A DNA stretch of 64,000 nucleotides, from contig CAIRYQ010000034.1 in assembly GCA_903882875.1 (NCBI GenBank), forward strand, positions 1 to 64,000. Reading direction: 5' to 3'. Shown one piece after another: positions 8,926 through 16,179 of this stretch; position 1 is the first letter of the stretch, and every line of letters begins with the position of its first letter. This stretch comes from an uncultured Spartobacteria bacterium. GTDB lineage: Bacteria > Verrucomicrobiota > Verrucomicrobiia > Chthoniobacterales > Chthoniobacteraceae. The notes beneath the pieces were generated by a model. That model was not told the origin of the DNA, did not search any database, and saw nothing but the letters and a program-made list of their open reading frames with translations. Made by a program: the position numbers and the translations under genes.

Positions 8926-9597
8926 ATGCGCAAGCTTTTCGCCACATTGCTCCTCACCACGGTCGCCCTGCCACTTTACGCACAGCGCAGCACTGCGCCT
9001 TCGGATTCGTCCGCGCCGCCGAGGCCCCTTGCGGCATCAGCCGAGAAGACGGAGAAGACCGAGAAGCCGAAGACGGAAAAGCCCGCCGATTCGCGCTCGT
9101 TTTTGAAGCGGCTCTTCGGCCCGCGTGCGACTCCGACCCCGGCGCCGAAGGCGACTCCCGCGCCCACTGCAAAAAGCAAACCGAAGACGAAGCCCGCCCC
9201 GGCGGAGATGCCCGAGGAGGCCACTTCAAAAACGAAGCCGAAGACGAATCCCACCGCGGGCGTTCCGCAGTCGCCGACGTCGGGCGGCACGAAGTCGAAG
9301 ACCGGAAAAGTGACGCCGAAGAAAGGCACGCCGAATTCGACCGAACCAGCCGGGCTTGATGACGGGGCAAAATTCAAGAGCGCAAAGGCCAAGGCGCTGG
9401 AGGATGCGAAGCTCGCCGAGCTGAAAAGCAAGGCCGACAGCGAAGTGGACGAGGCCGCAGCCGCGAAGGCATCCGCCGCCTACAACCGCGCGCTCTTTGA
9501 AAAAATCCGCGAGATCGATCCGAGCGTCAGCGAATACGCCACGAAGGTGGAGCATGCGCTCAGCAGGCGCGTCGGAGCGGAGAAGGGCAAGGAGTAG
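8926..9597 (+). CDS. exported Pro/Lys/Thr-rich protein with helical C-terminus
   Basis: A 223-residue protein starting at ATG 8926. A signal peptide spans residues 1-19 (RKLFATLLLTTVALPLYA, cleavage before Gln), with no lipobox Cys. Residues ~30-140 are low-complexity Lys/Pro/Thr (TEKTEKPKTEKP, PAPKATPAPTAK), which suggests a disordered, positively charged periplasmic linker that could bind peptidoglycan or anionic polymers. The last ~75 residues (KFKSAKAKALEDAKLAELKSK onward) are predicted helical and Ala/Glu-rich. No enzyme motif is visible and I do not recognise a family. It is transcribed divergently from alr and lies 36 bp upstream of the hemW-like gene. The in-frame extension upstream of 8926 overlaps alr and is not used. 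Confidence 0.7.
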   Translation: MRKLFATLLLTTVALPLYAQRSTAPSDSSAPPRPLAASAEKTEKTEKPKTEKPADSRSFLKRLFGPRATPTPAPKATPAPTAKSKPKTKPAPAEMPEEATSKTKPKTNPTAGVPQSPTSGGTKSKTGKVTPKKGTPNSTEPAGLDDGAKFKSAKAKALEDAKLAELKSKADSEVDEAAAAKASAAYNRALFEKIREIDPSVSEYATKVEHALSRRVGAEKGKE

Positions 9598-9633
9598 CGG
9601 CGCTTTGGCGACGACGGCACCGGAGGCGCGCGC

Positions 9634-10737
9634 GTGAGCACCATCCGGCACCTCTATTTCCACATCCCGTTCTGCCCGAAGCTGTGCCCATATTGCAGCT
9701 TCTACGTCGAGGTGGGCGCGAAGAACAAGAACACCGCATTCCTCGATGCGCTGCTGCGCGAGGTGGATCGCGCGGCGGAAAAATACGCGCTGCGTCCCGA
9801 GACGATCTACTTCGGCGGCGGCACGCCGACTTCGCTGCTCACCGACCAGCTCGAATATCTCCTCGGCGGACTGCGCGCGCGGCTCGACCTCTCCGCGCTG
9901 CGCGAGTGGACTGTGGAGGCAAATCCCGCGACGGTGCGCGCGGAAAAGGCGCGGCTGCTGCGCGACCTGGGCGTGACGCGCGTGAGCCTCGGCGTGCAGT
10001 CGTGGGACGACGCGCTGCTGAAGACGCTCGGCCGTGTCCACAGCGCCGCGGCGGCGGAGCGCACGTATGAAATTCTGCGCGCGGCGGAAATCCCGGCGGT
10101 GAATCTCGATCTGATGTTCGCCGTGCCGGGCCAGCGTCCGTCGCAGTGGCGCGCGACTTTGGAAAAGACGATCGCGCTGAAGCCGGATCACATTTCGAGC
10201 TACTGCCTCACGTATGAGGAGGACACCGCGTATTTTCAAAAGCTCGCGGGCGGCGACTACCGGCAGGATGTGGAACGCGACGCGCAGCTTTTCGAGGAGA
10301 CGATGGACACGCTCACCGCGGGCGGTTTCGTGCAGTACGAGATCTCAAACTACTCGCGCGATGCTCGCGAGTCGCAGCACAACCGCGCGTACTGGCTCGG
10401 CGCGGACTACCTCGGCTTCGGGCCGGGCGCGTTCAGCACGGTCGGTTTGTCGCGATGGGAAAATGTGCGCGACACGGCGGGCTACACACGGACGATGCTC
10501 GCGGGCGAACTGGCCGCGGGTTTCACGGAGAATCTCAGTGCCGATGTGCGCGCGGGCGAAATCGCGGCATTCCGCATCCGCATGGCCGAGGGAATTCCCG
10601 TGGCGGAGATCGCGCGATGGAGCGATGCGATGGCGGAGTTCGAGACGCTCGGTCTCGTCGCGTGCAGCGATGGCATCGTTCGCCTCACGCGCCGCGGAAA
10701 ACTTCTTGCGGACAGTGTCGCCGAAGCGTTCGTCTAA
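9634..10737 (+). CDS. hemW: HemW-like radical SAM protein (coproporphyrinogen oxidase-like)
   Basis: A 367-residue protein starting at GTG 9634, with CGGAGG at 9621-9626 as a good ribosome-binding site. The radical-SAM CxxxCxxC motif is FCPKLCPYC (C14, C18, C21), followed by the GGGTP SAM-binding element (YFGGGTPTS), the EANPAT strand and SLGVQSWDD. The C-terminal HemN-type domain includes QYEISNYSR and HNRAYWLGADYLGFGPGA. HemW proteins were long annotated as oxygen-independent coproporphyrinogen III oxidases but act as haem chaperones; they lack the extra N-terminal CxxC residues of true HemN, as this one does. Length and motif order suit HemW, and no haem biosynthesis genes lie nearby. Confidence 0.9.
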   Translation: MSTIRHLYFHIPFCPKLCPYCSFYVEVGAKNKNTAFLDALLREVDRAAEKYALRPETIYFGGGTPTSLLTDQLEYLLGGLRARLDLSALREWTVEANPATVRAEKARLLRDLGVTRVSLGVQSWDDALLKTLGRVHSAAAAERTYEILRAAEIPAVNLDLMFAVPGQRPSQWRATLEKTIALKPDHISSYCLTYEEDTAYFQKLAGGDYRQDVERDAQLFEETMDTLTAGGFVQYEISNYSRDARESQHNRAYWLGADYLGFGPGAFSTVGLSRWENVRDTAGYTRTMLAGELAAGFTENLSADVRAGEIAAFRIRMAEGIPVAEIARWSDAMAEFETLGLVACSDGIVRLTRRGKLLADSVAEAFV

Positions 10738-10756
10738 CCGCGCTCGCAACCGCCCC

Positions 10757-11032
10757 ATGAAACCAAATCGGAAAACGCCCATCATCGGCATCGTCGTCGG
10801 CATAGTGCTCCTGCTCTCGCCGCTGTTCGCTTATTGCGGATACCGCGTCGGCATGAATCGCGCATATGCCACCCTCGCTGCTTCCCGCACCGGAGACGCA
10901 TTTGCGATTTCCGCCAACATCAACACCATGCTCTATTCCATCGTCGCCGGAGGCGTGGGATTTTTGATCGGCATCATCATGCTCGCGCTTTCGATCAGAG
11001 CCTTCCGCCGCGCGGGACTCGCCGCGGGCTAA
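10757..11032 (+). CDS. small two-helix membrane protein, MotA/TolQ/ExbB-like fragment
   Basis: A 91-residue protein starting at ATG 10757, 19 bp after hemW. Two hydrophobic segments are visible: residues 9-30 (IIGIVVGIVLLLSPLFAYCGY) and 60-82 (IVAGGVGFLIGIIMLALSI). Between them VGMNRAYATLAASRTGD is similar to the VGMIxAFxxLAxxGxGDP loop of MotA/TolQ/ExbB proton-channel proteins, and YSIVAGGVGFLIG resembles the following helix. It would be a minimal version that lacks the large cytoplasmic domain. No ExbD/TolR partner is adjacent. No convincing Shine-Dalgarno precedes the ATG. The family link is an inference from motif resemblance only. Confidence 0.6.
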   Translation: MKPNRKTPIIGIVVGIVLLLSPLFAYCGYRVGMNRAYATLAASRTGDAFAISANINTMLYSIVAGGVGFLIGIIMLALSIRAFRRAGLAAG

Positions 11033-11034
11033 AA

Positions 11035-11985
11035 TCACACCAGCTTCAGGATCACGATCAGCGTCGTCACCGTGACCATGCTGAACATCGTGCTCCAGAA
11101 CACCGCGCCGGTCGCGTATTCCGTGTCGGCCTTGAACTCATGCGCGATGAACGCGGTGTTCACCGCGGTGGGGAATGCCGTGCTGAGGATCATCGTTTTC
11201 AGCAGTTCGCCGTGGAAGCCGAAGAGCAGCGCCATCCCCCAGCCGACGAGCGGGCCGACGAGCAGCCGCAGCGTGAGTGCCCAGCCGAGGCGCGGCAGCG
11301 TGGCGCGCGCCGCGGTCTTCGAGAGCTGCACGCCGAGCGTGATGAGCGCCATCGCGACGAGGCCGTCGTGGAAATATTTCACCGGCATCCAGAGCCAGCG
11401 CATCGAGGGGAGGGGATGCTCGGCGTCGAAGCTCCCGTGGATGCCGCGCGCGATCAGCGCGAGCGCGACGGCCCAGATGCTCGTCTGCCGCAGCATCGGC
11501 AGCACCGCGCGCCAGCCGCGATTTTTCGCCGAGGACACGAGGAAGATGCCCACGGTGAAATTGCCGATGTTCTGCACGAGCACGATGAAGACCTGCAGCG
11601 CCTCGCTCGGCCCCGGATACGCGAGGTGCATGAGCGGGATGCCGTAGTTGGCCGAATTGTAAAAGACACTTGCGATCTGCATCGAGCGCGTCTGCGCAAG
11701 CGAATAGCCGCGCCACCATGCGATGAGCCCCGCGATGACAAAGAGCACGACGACGACCGACACCGTGTAGGCGACGGCCATCCACGCGTCGCGGCCGGCG
11801 ACCGTCTTCGTCATCAGCTCGTAGAAAATGAACGCCGGGACGAAGACGTTGATGTTCAGCTTCACCACGGTGGCGAGATCGAGATTCCATTTCCGATCCA
11901 GCGCCCAGCCCGCGCCGAACATGATCAGGATGGGCAGCAGGACTTGGGTGAAGACATCGAGGACGAGCACAGTGCCGCGCACCAT
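11035..11985 (-). CDS. AEC-family permease (auxin efflux carrier-like)
   Basis: Membrane transporter of the AEC/BART superfamily. Characterised bacterial members export or import malate, malonate and other small organic anions. A 316-residue product starts at ATG 11985; a GTG five codons earlier (12000) is also possible. Around ten hydrophobic helices span the protein, with the typical inverted-repeat pattern. Polar kinks sit in the fourth helix (FYNSANYGIPLMHL, matching the N-x-G/A-x-x-G-I/Y-P signature) and near the end (AFPTAVNTAFIA). The Asn-Tyr-Gly-Ile-Pro and Pro-Thr-Ala motifs line the substrate path in the family. It converges with the plus-strand gene that ends at 11032. Upstream lies the repeat-filled gap. 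The substrate is unknown. Confidence 0.88.
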   Translation of the reverse strand: MVRGTVLVLDVFTQVLLPILIMFGAGWALDRKWNLDLATVVKLNINVFVPAFIFYELMTKTVAGRDAWMAVAYTVSVVVVLFVIAGLIAWWRGYSLAQTRSMQIASVFYNSANYGIPLMHLAYPGPSEALQVFIVLVQNIGNFTVGIFLVSSAKNRGWRAVLPMLRQTSIWAVALALIARGIHGSFDAEHPLPSMRWLWMPVKYFHDGLVAMALITLGVQLSKTAARATLPRLGWALTLRLLVGPLVGWGMALLFGFHGELLKTMILSTAFPTAVNTAFIAHEFKADTEYATGAVFWSTMFSMVTVTTLIVILKLV

Positions 11986-12203
11986 CCGCAATCCGCGCAC
12001 CGGAATTCAATCGCCAATCGCGTTGCCGCCCGCACGTGTTCAGGCGATGCCCGCGCGCAAAGCCCGCCACTGCCTCCCCGCCGCCTGCTGCACGTCGGCC
12101 TTCTCGGCAGCCAGAACTCCGGCGGCACTCCGCCGCGCCGTCACTCGGGCCTGCGCCCGCCGTCGGCAAGCCGTAGGCCGTCGGAGCCATTCCGCAAAGA
12201 CGG

Positions 12204-12420
12204 GCGGCCCAACCTCGCGGCTGGATCGCCCAACCTCGCGGCTGGACGGCTCAACCTCACGGCTGGATCGCCCAACCTCGCGGCTGGACGGCCCAACCTC
12301 ACGGCTGGACGGCCCAACCTCACGGCTGGACGGCCCAACCTCACGGCTGGACGGCCCGACCTCACGGCTGGACGACCCAGCCTCACGGCTGGATGGCTCA
12401 ACCGCGCGGGTGGACGGCTC
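12204..12420. repeat. 21-bp minisatellite, array A (~10 copies)
   Basis: About ten direct head-to-tail copies of a 21-bp unit with core CGGCCCAACCTCACGGCTGG. Copies differ mainly at three or four positions (CGGCCC/CGGCTC/TCGCCC, CTCG/CTCA, GGAC/GGAT). The array abuts array B, which has a different unit of the same length. Confidence 0.92.
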
Positions 12421-12427
12421 AGCGACG

Positions 12428-12660
12428 ACCCCGGATCGTCGGGGACCGGGCCCGGACGGTCGGGGACTGAGCCCGGACGGTTGGGGACCGGGCCCGGACG
12501 GTTGGGGACTGGGCTCGGACGGTCGGGGACTGGGACCGGACGGTTGGGGACTGGGCTCGGATGGTTGGGGACTGGGCCCGGATGGTTGGGGACCGGGCCC
12601 GGATGGTTGGGGACCGGGCCCGGATGGTTGGGGACCGGGCCCGGATGGTCTGGGACTGGG
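12428..12660. repeat. 21-bp minisatellite, array B (~11 copies)
   Basis: About eleven direct copies of a second 21-bp unit, core GGCCCGGATGGTTGGGGACC. The copies near 12580-12650 are almost identical and those toward array A are more divergent (GGAC/GGAT, GTCGG/GTTGG). That gradient suggests expansion from the distal end. The shared 21-bp period of arrays A and B, despite unrelated sequences, is notable. Confidence 0.92.
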
Positions 12661-12784
12661 CGAAAAGCGGCTAAATGCGGGCCTTTTTCAGAAAACAGCG
12701 GCGAAATGCCGCATTTCAGGCCGCGCCAACCATCCGGCACCTTTCTTTCGGTCCCCTCTCGCACAAACCCACCACCGACCCGAA

Positions 12785-12802
12785 GCGGCAGAGGGCTGCC
12801 GC
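12785..12802 (-). terminator. hairpin downstream of the kinase gene, possible terminator
   Basis: A perfect inverted repeat GCGGCAG-AGGG-CTGCCGC lies 33 bp past the kinase stop on the minus strand. No U-run follows, so intrinsic termination is doubtful. A second small hairpin (GAAATG-CCG-CATTTC) lies near 12703-12717. Confidence 0.35.
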
Positions 12803-12834
12803 ACCCCAAATGGCCCGCCTCCTCCCGCCAGCGG

Positions 12835-15783
12835 CTACTTCTTCCCCACCGCCTGCTGCGCGTCGTATTCGGCCCAGAACTCGGCGACGGGGCGGTAGGG
12901 GGCGAGGTTGTAGGCGATGAACTTCAAGTTCGGGTGCTGGCGCAACGGTTCGAGCTTTTTGCCGGCGGACGACACGCGCAGTTTTTCGAGCTTTGGTACC
13001 TGGAGCAGAGGCGTGTAATCGGCGATCGGATTGTCACAGATGTCCAATTCGTCGATTTGTGTATCGTGCAAGGGGGAGAGGTCGGTGATTTTGTTCATCG
13101 AAATTCTCAGAAGACGAAGTCTTTTCCCGCGCAGTGGCGAAAGATCGGAAATTCGGTTGTTGTAAGCCTTCAAGAATTCTAGCGGCGCTTTAGCTAGGAA
13201 AGTCAGGTCGCTGACGGAGTCCCCGTCAATAATCACCTCCCGGAGTGCGGCGACATTGAGCGGCGAGAAATCGACCAACTGCGAGCTGTATGCGCAGGTG
13301 AGCTTTTCCAGCGGCATGCCGCGCAAGGGCGATAAATCAGTGAGCTTCGTGTTGTCGATGATGAACTCTCGCAGTGGCATGCCGTGGAGGGGTGAGAGGT
13401 CGGTGACTTTGTAGGCCCCGTATATCTCAAGTTTGCAAAGGCGCATTCCGCGGAGCGGTTCGAGGCTGGTGAAGCTGCTTTGAGAAGCCTTGAGTTCATC
13501 AATGGGAAGTCCGCGCAACGGTTCCAGCGTGGCGGCATTGTTGAGCCAGACGTTAATGAGACCGGTGGCCGTCACAGTCAAATGTGTCCCATTGTTTTGA
13601 AGTTTGCCGAGCCATTCTGTGATCCGGTCTTCCACCAGTTTTCGCTTTTGCTCGGCTCCGAGTTGGAGCTTGCGGGAGAGTGCGGCGAATTCTCCGCTGG
13701 CTCCGACCTTCTGGAGATGCTCGATGAGCCGCTCCATCCACTTGGGTACCCAGCGCTCCTGCTCCGGTGCGGCGCCGAATTCCTCAACGGTGGGCAGGAT
13801 GTCCGCGAGCGCCGCGTGCGCGGGATCGCGCTGCTGCGCGAGCCGGATGGCGTCCGCAGCGGCACTCCACTGCTCCTGCCCGATGAGAATCCATGCGCGC
13901 CGCCAATAAGCCGGGAGCAATCCGGGATCCAGCAGGAGTGCGGTATCGATTTTTCCCAGCGCGCTGTCGAAACGCTGGAATCCCGCTTCGCTCTCCGCCA
14001 GCGCGAGCATCGTCGGCGCGGTCTTTTTCAAATCGGCGAGCGCTTTGGTGGCCTTGGCTTCGCCTGCTTCGGCGCGCACCGCTTCACTCTCAGCGCGGCG
14101 GCCTTCCTCGGCGATTTTCAATTTCAGCCCACGCTCCCTGGCAAACGCGAAGGTGAGGAAGACCGCAACGATGACCACGGCGGCGGCGGCGAAGGACAGG
14201 AGGCGCACCTGCTTCTTCCGCCGCGCCGCACGCGCCCGCAGCCGTTCCGCGGCTTCCTTTTCCATGCGGCGCTGCGGCAGCGTGCGCAGGTGCGCGGCGA
14301 GCTGCGCACCTCCGGCAAAGCGTTTCGCCGGATCGCCGGCGACGCAGTGCTGGATGTCTTCGCGCAACAGCGGGTCGGCGATGTCCTCGCCCCAGTCGCT
14401 CGTGAGCGGGCGGTTCATCGCGCCGACCGTGAGCTGGTAAAGCATCACGCCCAGCGCGTAGATGTCGCTGCGGATCGTCGCGGGCTGGCCTGCGAGCATC
14501 TCGGGCGCGAGGTAGAGCCGTGTGCCGGTGAGGCTGTCCTCATTCACCATCGTCTGCGTGAAGCCGATCTGTGTGATGCCCGAGGGTGTGTCGCCCGAGA
14601 CGAGCTGGCCGATGCCGAAGTCCGCAAGCCTCGCCCGCGGCTGCCCGTCCTTCTCCCCGTTTTCCTCGATGAGGATGTTCGACGGCTTCACGTCGCGATG
14701 GATCACGCCCGCGTCGTGCGCGCTCTGCAAGGCGTCGGCCACCTGCGCGATGATCTCCAGCCGCGTCTCCAGCGGCACCGAATCGAGCGGCACATGCGCC
14801 GCCGCCCAGCCCGCGAGGTCCGGGCCGTCAATGAAGTCCATCACGATGAAGTACGGCGGCTCGTCAAAGGAAACATCATGCACCGCGACGATGCCCGCCG
14901 AGGAGCCGATGCGGTCGCGCAGCACCCGGAACAGCGTGACCTCGCGCTTGAGCGAGCGCGCCTTGTCGGCATCGAAGCAAAACTTGAACACGCGCTGGTC
15001 CTTCAGGGTCCGGTGCCGCGCCAGCCACACTTCGCCGAAGCCGCCCTCGCCGAGCTTGCGCACCAGCACCCACTCCGCGCGCCCCGGCACCTCCAGCCCG
15101 CCCGCAGGTCGCCACCCCAGCGTCTCCTCCTCGCCCGGACGGAGCACGCGCTTTGCCTTCTCGCCATCCGGCGGCGCGACGAGCGGCGCACCTTCCGAGG
15201 CACCCACCTCGAAGACTTCCACCGGCTCCTCGCAGCCTTTGAAAAGATACGGCCCGTGCGCCAGCCACGTCAGCGTCGGCACCTCGCCATTTTCCACCTG
15301 CGGATGCGCGCGCACAAAATGCCGCGCCTCATCAAACGGCCCGCGCGTGAGCAGAATCTGCCCGCCCACCGCGAGTCCCATCACCCGCGCCACCAGATCC
15401 GCCGCAGGCGCGAGCACGTCCGCCTGCCCGAGCGTCGTGATGTCCGCGACTTCGCCCGCATGGATGCCCACGCGCGTCGTGATCGGAAATCCCGGCCATG
15501 CCATCGTCCGCATCCCGTGCTGGAAGCGCAGCGCAAACCGCACCACCGCCGCCACGCTCGTGCTGCGCGCAAAGTAGCCGTCGCCCGTGTTCTTGATCAG
15601 CGTCAGCTTCTCCTCCGCGGCGAGCGACTCGAAGAGCCGGTTGTGCAGCTCCGCCGCGCGCTTGTATTCGATCGCGCCGTGCTGCGACTTCAGCGCCGTC
15701 GAGTCGCAGATGTCCGTGAACAGCAGCACCGCAAACTGCGTGCGCTCATCCGGCACACTCTGGGGAGGCGTTTCACTGGCCAT
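12835..15783 (-). CDS. class III cyclase-like domain / Ser-Thr protein kinase / LRR fusion
   Basis: A 982-residue membrane signalling protein starting at ATG 15783 (MASETPPQ). Domains in order: (1) residues ~15-195, a class III nucleotide-cyclase homology domain with both metal-binding Asp (D24 in LFTDICDST, D68 in KNTGDGYFA) and RVGIHAGEV; (2) residues ~238-500, a Hanks-type kinase with glycine loop KLGEGGFGEVW, Lys in VFKFC (K267), HRDVKPSN (D364), DFG (388-390) and APE (426-428); (3) a transmembrane helix at ~526-548; (4) an outer region with a helical TPR-like stretch (SEAGFQRFDSALGKIDTALLLDPG); (5) about eight leucine-rich repeats built on DLSPLxGMPLxxL. All kinase catalytic residues look intact. 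Kinase and cyclase are placed in the cytoplasm and the LRRs outside, so the LRRs could be the sensor. Upstream codons to 15951 belong to an intergenic repeat. Confidence 0.9.
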   Translation of the reverse strand: MASETPPQSVPDERTQFAVLLFTDICDSTALKSQHGAIEYKRAAELHNRLFESLAAEEKLTLIKNTGDGYFARSTSVAAVVRFALRFQHGMRTMAWPGFPITTRVGIHAGEVADITTLGQADVLAPAADLVARVMGLAVGGQILLTRGPFDEARHFVRAHPQVENGEVPTLTWLAHGPYLFKGCEEPVEVFEVGASEGAPLVAPPDGEKAKRVLRPGEEETLGWRPAGGLEVPGRAEWVLVRKLGEGGFGEVWLARHRTLKDQRVFKFCFDADKARSLKREVTLFRVLRDRIGSSAGIVAVHDVSFDEPPYFIVMDFIDGPDLAGWAAAHVPLDSVPLETRLEIIAQVADALQSAHDAGVIHRDVKPSNILIEENGEKDGQPRARLADFGIGQLVSGDTPSGITQIGFTQTMVNEDSLTGTRLYLAPEMLAGQPATIRSDIYALGVMLYQLTVGAMNRPLTSDWGEDIADPLLREDIQHCVAGDPAKRFAGGAQLAAHLRTLPQRRMEKEAAERLRARAARRKKQVRLLSFAAAAVVIVAVFLTFAFARERGLKLKIAEEGRRAESEAVRAEAGEAKATKALADLKKTAPTMLALAESEAGFQRFDSALGKIDTALLLDPGLLPAYWRRAWILIGQEQWSAAADAIRLAQQRDPAHAALADILPTVEEFGAAPEQERWVPKWMERLIEHLQKVGASGEFAALSRKLQLGAEQKRKLVEDRITEWLGKLQNNGTHLTVTATGLINVWLNNAATLEPLRGLPIDELKASQSSFTSLEPLRGMRLCKLEIYGAYKVTDLSPLHGMPLREFIIDNTKLTDLSPLRGMPLEKLTCAYSSQLVDFSPLNVAALREVIIDGDSVSDLTFLAKAPLEFLKAYNNRISDLSPLRGKRLRLLRISMNKITDLSPLHDTQIDELDICDNPIADYTPLLQVPKLEKLRVSSAGKKLEPLRQHPNLKFIAYNLAPYRPVAEFWAEYDAQQAVGKK

Positions 15784-15851
15784 GCGCGGGGACGCTGACA
15801 GGAATCGCAGCCGTGGCAAGACCTGTGGCGGCGGGTTGTGGGTCAGTTTGG

Positions 15852-15947
15852 ATTTCACGACGAAGGGCACGAAGCACACGAAGAAGCTCCAAAGAGCAGG
15901 GCCGACCCAAACGCTTTCGCCTTCGTGCCCTTTGTGCGCTTCGTAGT
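15852..15947. repeat. intergenic palindromic repeat, GAAGGGCACGAAG family
   Basis: The arm CACGACGAAGGGCACGAAG (from 15853, continuing with CACACGAAGAAG) is matched by an inverted arm at 15915-15945 (TTCGTGCCCTTTGTGCGCTTCG) around a ~30-bp loop. Both arms read as pseudo-coding His/Glu/Gly/Lys-rich peptides. This type is familiar as a dispersed repeat in planctomycete and verrucomicrobial genomes. It fills part of the 396-bp gap between the divergent kinase and Tat-protein genes; I see no gene in that gap. Confidence 0.75.
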
Positions 15948-16179
15948 TCAAATAGAGCCCCTACCGGCGGCAGGGCTGACGCATGCAAATCACATTCGCG
16001 AGCGACGGCGACTCTCGGGTGGAGCACGCGAGAGGATGCGCTGGTTGCCAGCGGGATTTTTGAGCGCGCAAATACACGCCCTCGCGGTTCGCCACCACAC
16101 CGGCCTCGCCATTTTGAACCGTCAGATCAGCGGTAAAAGAATGCTTGCCTGTCTGCGTGCCGGGGGCACGATCCGTATC

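Larger units (their letters stand above)
12001..12834. other. 830-bp repeat-rich gap with no convincing gene
   Basis: Between the 5' end of the AEC permease and the 3' end of the kinase gene (both minus strand). It holds ~200 bp of unique GC-rich DNA, two adjacent arrays of 21-bp repeats and ~175 bp with short hairpins. Several frames on both strands stay open through the arrays, because a 21-bp unit without a stop stays open in every frame. They encode only heptapeptide low-complexity sequence (GPGPDGW and RLDGPTS on plus; PVPNHPG and RLGRPAV on minus). No start with a plausible ribosome-binding site and no conserved domain supports any of them. Confidence 0.6.

Noticed and set aside
12204-12660. 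The 21-bp repeat arrays as a CRISPR array
   Set aside because: Units are directly adjacent with no unique spacers, and no cas gene is in the window.
12141-12809. A 222-codon minus-strand frame with PVPNHPG/RLGRPAV repeats
   Set aside because: It could be a secreted PxxP-type repeat protein, but there is no signal peptide or ribosome-binding site, and the complementary and shifted frames are equally open. Kept as a repeat, not a gene.
10834-13182. A 782-codon plus-strand frame running through the AEC gene, the minisatellite and the kinase 3' end
   Set aside because: It is antisense to two recognised genes and stays open only because of GC bias and the stop-free 21-bp repeats.
15784-15951. 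N-terminal extension of the kinase gene to 15951
   Set aside because: The 56 extra codons encode the dispersed palindrome at 15.85-15.95 kb, which reads as His/Glu/Gly-rich peptide in several frames. The ATG at 15783 starts directly before the cyclase domain.
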